Source: Daucus carota subsp. sativus
Taxonomy: Eukaryota; Streptophyta; Magnoliopsida; Apiales; Apiaceae
Direction: 5' to 3'
DNA length: 64,000 nucleotides
Assembly (NCBI RefSeq): GCF_001625215.2
Contig: NC_030383.2
Coordinates: forward strand, 10,242,779 to 10,306,778
Shown: in pieces, positions 63,001 to 64,000 of the stretch
How positions within the stretch are numbered: position 1 is the stretch's first letter
Layout of the letters: each line of letters begins with the position of its first letter
Notes under the pieces: generated by a model
What the model was told of the DNA's origin: nothing
Seen by the model: the letters and a program-made list of their open reading frames with translations, nothing else
Database searches by the model: none
Translations under genes and position numbers: made by a program

Positions 63001-63258
63001 AAGAAGATCTGGGACGTAGAAACCTCTCAAAAATGGCCATAACAAGAAACATGAGAATGAGAACAGCAGTAGCCACAAAGCCAAAGGAGAGAGCATTCAC
63101 AGTGCTATCAAAATTGCTCAAATGCTCCTGTCTTTCCACCACTGCAACTGAACTGAATGGAGCTACACTTGGCGCTACTACTGATAACGCCAGATCCCGT
63201 TCCGGCCCTTTCTCCGCCTTGCTCCGTCGTCTTGCGGTGTAGCTGCTGGATGGGTGCC
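60055..63258 (-). CDS. Conserved plant one-helix membrane protein, 5' end abutted by an LTR (partial)
   Basis: Minus-strand exons 63258-62933 and 60225-60055 join in frame at LDYPSPK|MSIYAKG, across a 2.7-kb intron, giving at least 164 residues. Order: Ser/Arg-rich N-part (RHPSSSYTARRRSKAEKGPE); a conserved block (APSVAPFSSVA and HLSNFDSTVNALSFGF); one membrane helix (FVATAVLILMFLVMAIFERFL); then LDYPSPKMSIYAKGVSVLMPGEEIPTFIAHPAPAPC, which I recall as the signature of an uncharacterised plant family. No enzyme motif. No ATG opens this frame: upstream it meets a stop at 63350-63352 without a start. The sequence right of 63258 is best explained as an LTR, so the native start codon is displaced or lost. 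The LTR end supplies TTTTGCAG, a usable splice acceptor. Whether a protein is made depends on an upstream exon outside the window. Confidence 0.75.
60226..62932 (-). other. 2.7-kb intron of the one-helix protein gene
   Basis: Donor AAA|GTATGTC and acceptor TTTGCAG on the minus strand. Contains poly-A at about 61841-61857. Frames at 62201-62629 are not convincing. No full transposon was delimited. Confidence 0.5.
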
Positions 63259-63502
63259 TGCAAAACAACGCCGGAGGGGGGTTTGGACCCCGAGGCGCCT
63301 CCGGCGTGAGAGTAAGAGCGGGCTCGAAAGTAGTCGGACGGAAAATGAGCTATCTATCAATGTAGAGGGTGTGTGTATGGTGGTTGCTGTATGTGGTTGC
63401 TTGTGTGTTTATGTTTGCTGAATGTATGTGTGTGAAATACGAGTGTGGAGGCAGAAGATAGTGAAGAGAGAAGAAGAAGCCCTTAAACCTCTTATCCTTG
63501 GT

Positions 63503-63512
63503 CTATTTATAG
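63503..63512 (-). promoter_or_regulatory. TATA box of the LTR
   Basis: CTATAAATAG, framed by CCTTGG (63496-63501) and CCAAGG (63514-63519). It points towards the host gene at 63258, about 245 bases away. Confidence 0.6.
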
Positions 63513-63696
63513 GCCAAGGATTAGGGTTTAAGGGTAGGAAACCTGAATCTTGGCCATACACCTGTATGTCTCGAATCCCTACACGTGTCCTTTGTCAGCT
63601 TGTCGTTTCTTGACAGTAGTTGACCGTTCATGTCCTGTCCCTATCACCTGGGGCTTCCATTCGTCGTGTGCTGGTCCGGGAGAGGGATGGATTGGT

Positions 63697-63945
63697 TGTG
63701 TCTGAGTCCGGGATCATCTATTAGGTCCGGATCATCTCCGGGGTCTGGGATCATCTCCGGGGTCCGGGATCATCTCCGGGGTCTGGGATCATCTATTAGG
63801 TCCGGATCATCTCCGGGGTCTGGGATCATCTCCGGGGTCCGGGATCATCTCCGGGGTCCGGGATCATCTCCTGGGTCCGGATCATCTCCGGGGTCCGGGG
63901 TCATCTCATGGGTCCGGGATCATCTCCGGGTCATGCAGTGCTTGG
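63697..63945. repeat. ~19-bp tandem repeats (GGGATCATCTCCGGGGTCC type) in the LTR
   Basis: About a dozen units with variants (GTCTGGG, GTCCGGG, CTATTAGGTCC). A higher-order copy of four units also seems duplicated. It lies in the U3 part of the LTR. Confidence 0.92.
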
Positions 63946-64000
63946 ATCCGGGTTATACCCTATCATTTGCCCCCCACTCCCTTATACAGATTTTCTGTGT

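Larger units (their letters stand above)
63259..63965 (-). mobile_element. LTR of a retrotransposon, minus strand, ~707 bp (element runs off the window)
   Basis: Read on the minus strand it begins TGATAGGGTATAACC and ends TTGTTTTGCA. Just before its start lies GTGGGGGGCAAA (63966-63977), a typical polypurine tract, so this is the 3' LTR and the internal region lies right of 64000. A TATA box, CTATAAATAG, sits at 63503-63512 within a CCTTGG/CCAAGG inverted repeat. The first part (U3) carries a ~19-bp repeat array. Family is probably Ty3/gypsy from the tract. Only one LTR is in view, so age and wholeness cannot be judged. Confidence 0.65.

Noticed and set aside
63697-63945. Centromeric or telomeric satellite
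   Set aside because: Only ~250 bases of a 19-bp repeat, inside a structure with LTR features; too short and too local.

Overview
The window is nuclear DNA of a flowering plant, most likely an asterid eudicot. The evidence is spliced genes with GT-AG introns, plant-only families (GAUT, ULTRAPETALA, STRUBBELIG receptor family, SYP1 syntaxin), AT-rich intergenic DNA, and typical plant transposons (Stowaway, Harbinger, MULE, Helitron, LINE, SINE, LTR elements). A family-level placement such as Apiaceae is only a guess. Gene models come from reading exon joins by eye; every reported join keeps frame.

Layout. 1-2951 holds the 3' part of a GAUT10-type galacturonosyltransferase. A tRNA-Asp(GUC) gene follows at 3376-3447, then an intact single-exon SYP1-clade syntaxin (3855-4778). 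Fragments of two LINEs, pointing towards each other, fill 5385-6600. A small mitochondrial-type one-helix protein (7134-8342, +) converges on an unfamiliar one-helix coiled-coil protein (8776-11055, -). 11.7-14.8 kb is a transposon cluster: two hAT-like MITEs, a Stowaway, a SINE with target duplications, a foldback repeat and a Harbinger derivative. A formiminotransferase-like gene (15068-16634, +) converges on a GT14 glucuronosyltransferase-like gene (17047-21034, -). 22-26.6 kb is MITE-rich and includes two identical 317-bp Stowaway copies.

An ULTRAPETALA homologue (27220-29623, +) and a 12-exon SCAMP gene (30576-34519, -) come next. A 710-bp MULE-type element follows at 34.85 kb. A 16-exon STRUBBELIG-family receptor gene with an atypical kinase domain runs from 43575 to 36543 (-). 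Two Helitron-like elements lie at 44471-45921 (-) and 57054-59280 (+). Between them are an acylation-motif proline-rich protein (50289-51125, +) and a complete but coding-poor LTR element (52113-56300). At the right edge, a conserved one-helix protein gene (60055-63258, -) is abutted at its 5' end by an LTR (63259-63965) whose element runs out of the window.

The genes are ordinary, unlinked plant housekeeping, development and trafficking genes: pectin synthesis (GAUT10), arabinogalactan-type glycosylation (GT14), vesicle traffic (SYP, SCAMP), meristem control (ULT) and tissue patterning (SRF). Nothing suggests a gene cluster with a joint pathway, and I found no convincing undescribed system. 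The most interesting signals concern transposons: an LTR end that supplies a splice acceptor at a host gene, twin identical MITEs, Helitrons with matching ends, and a long minisatellite inside an LTR element.
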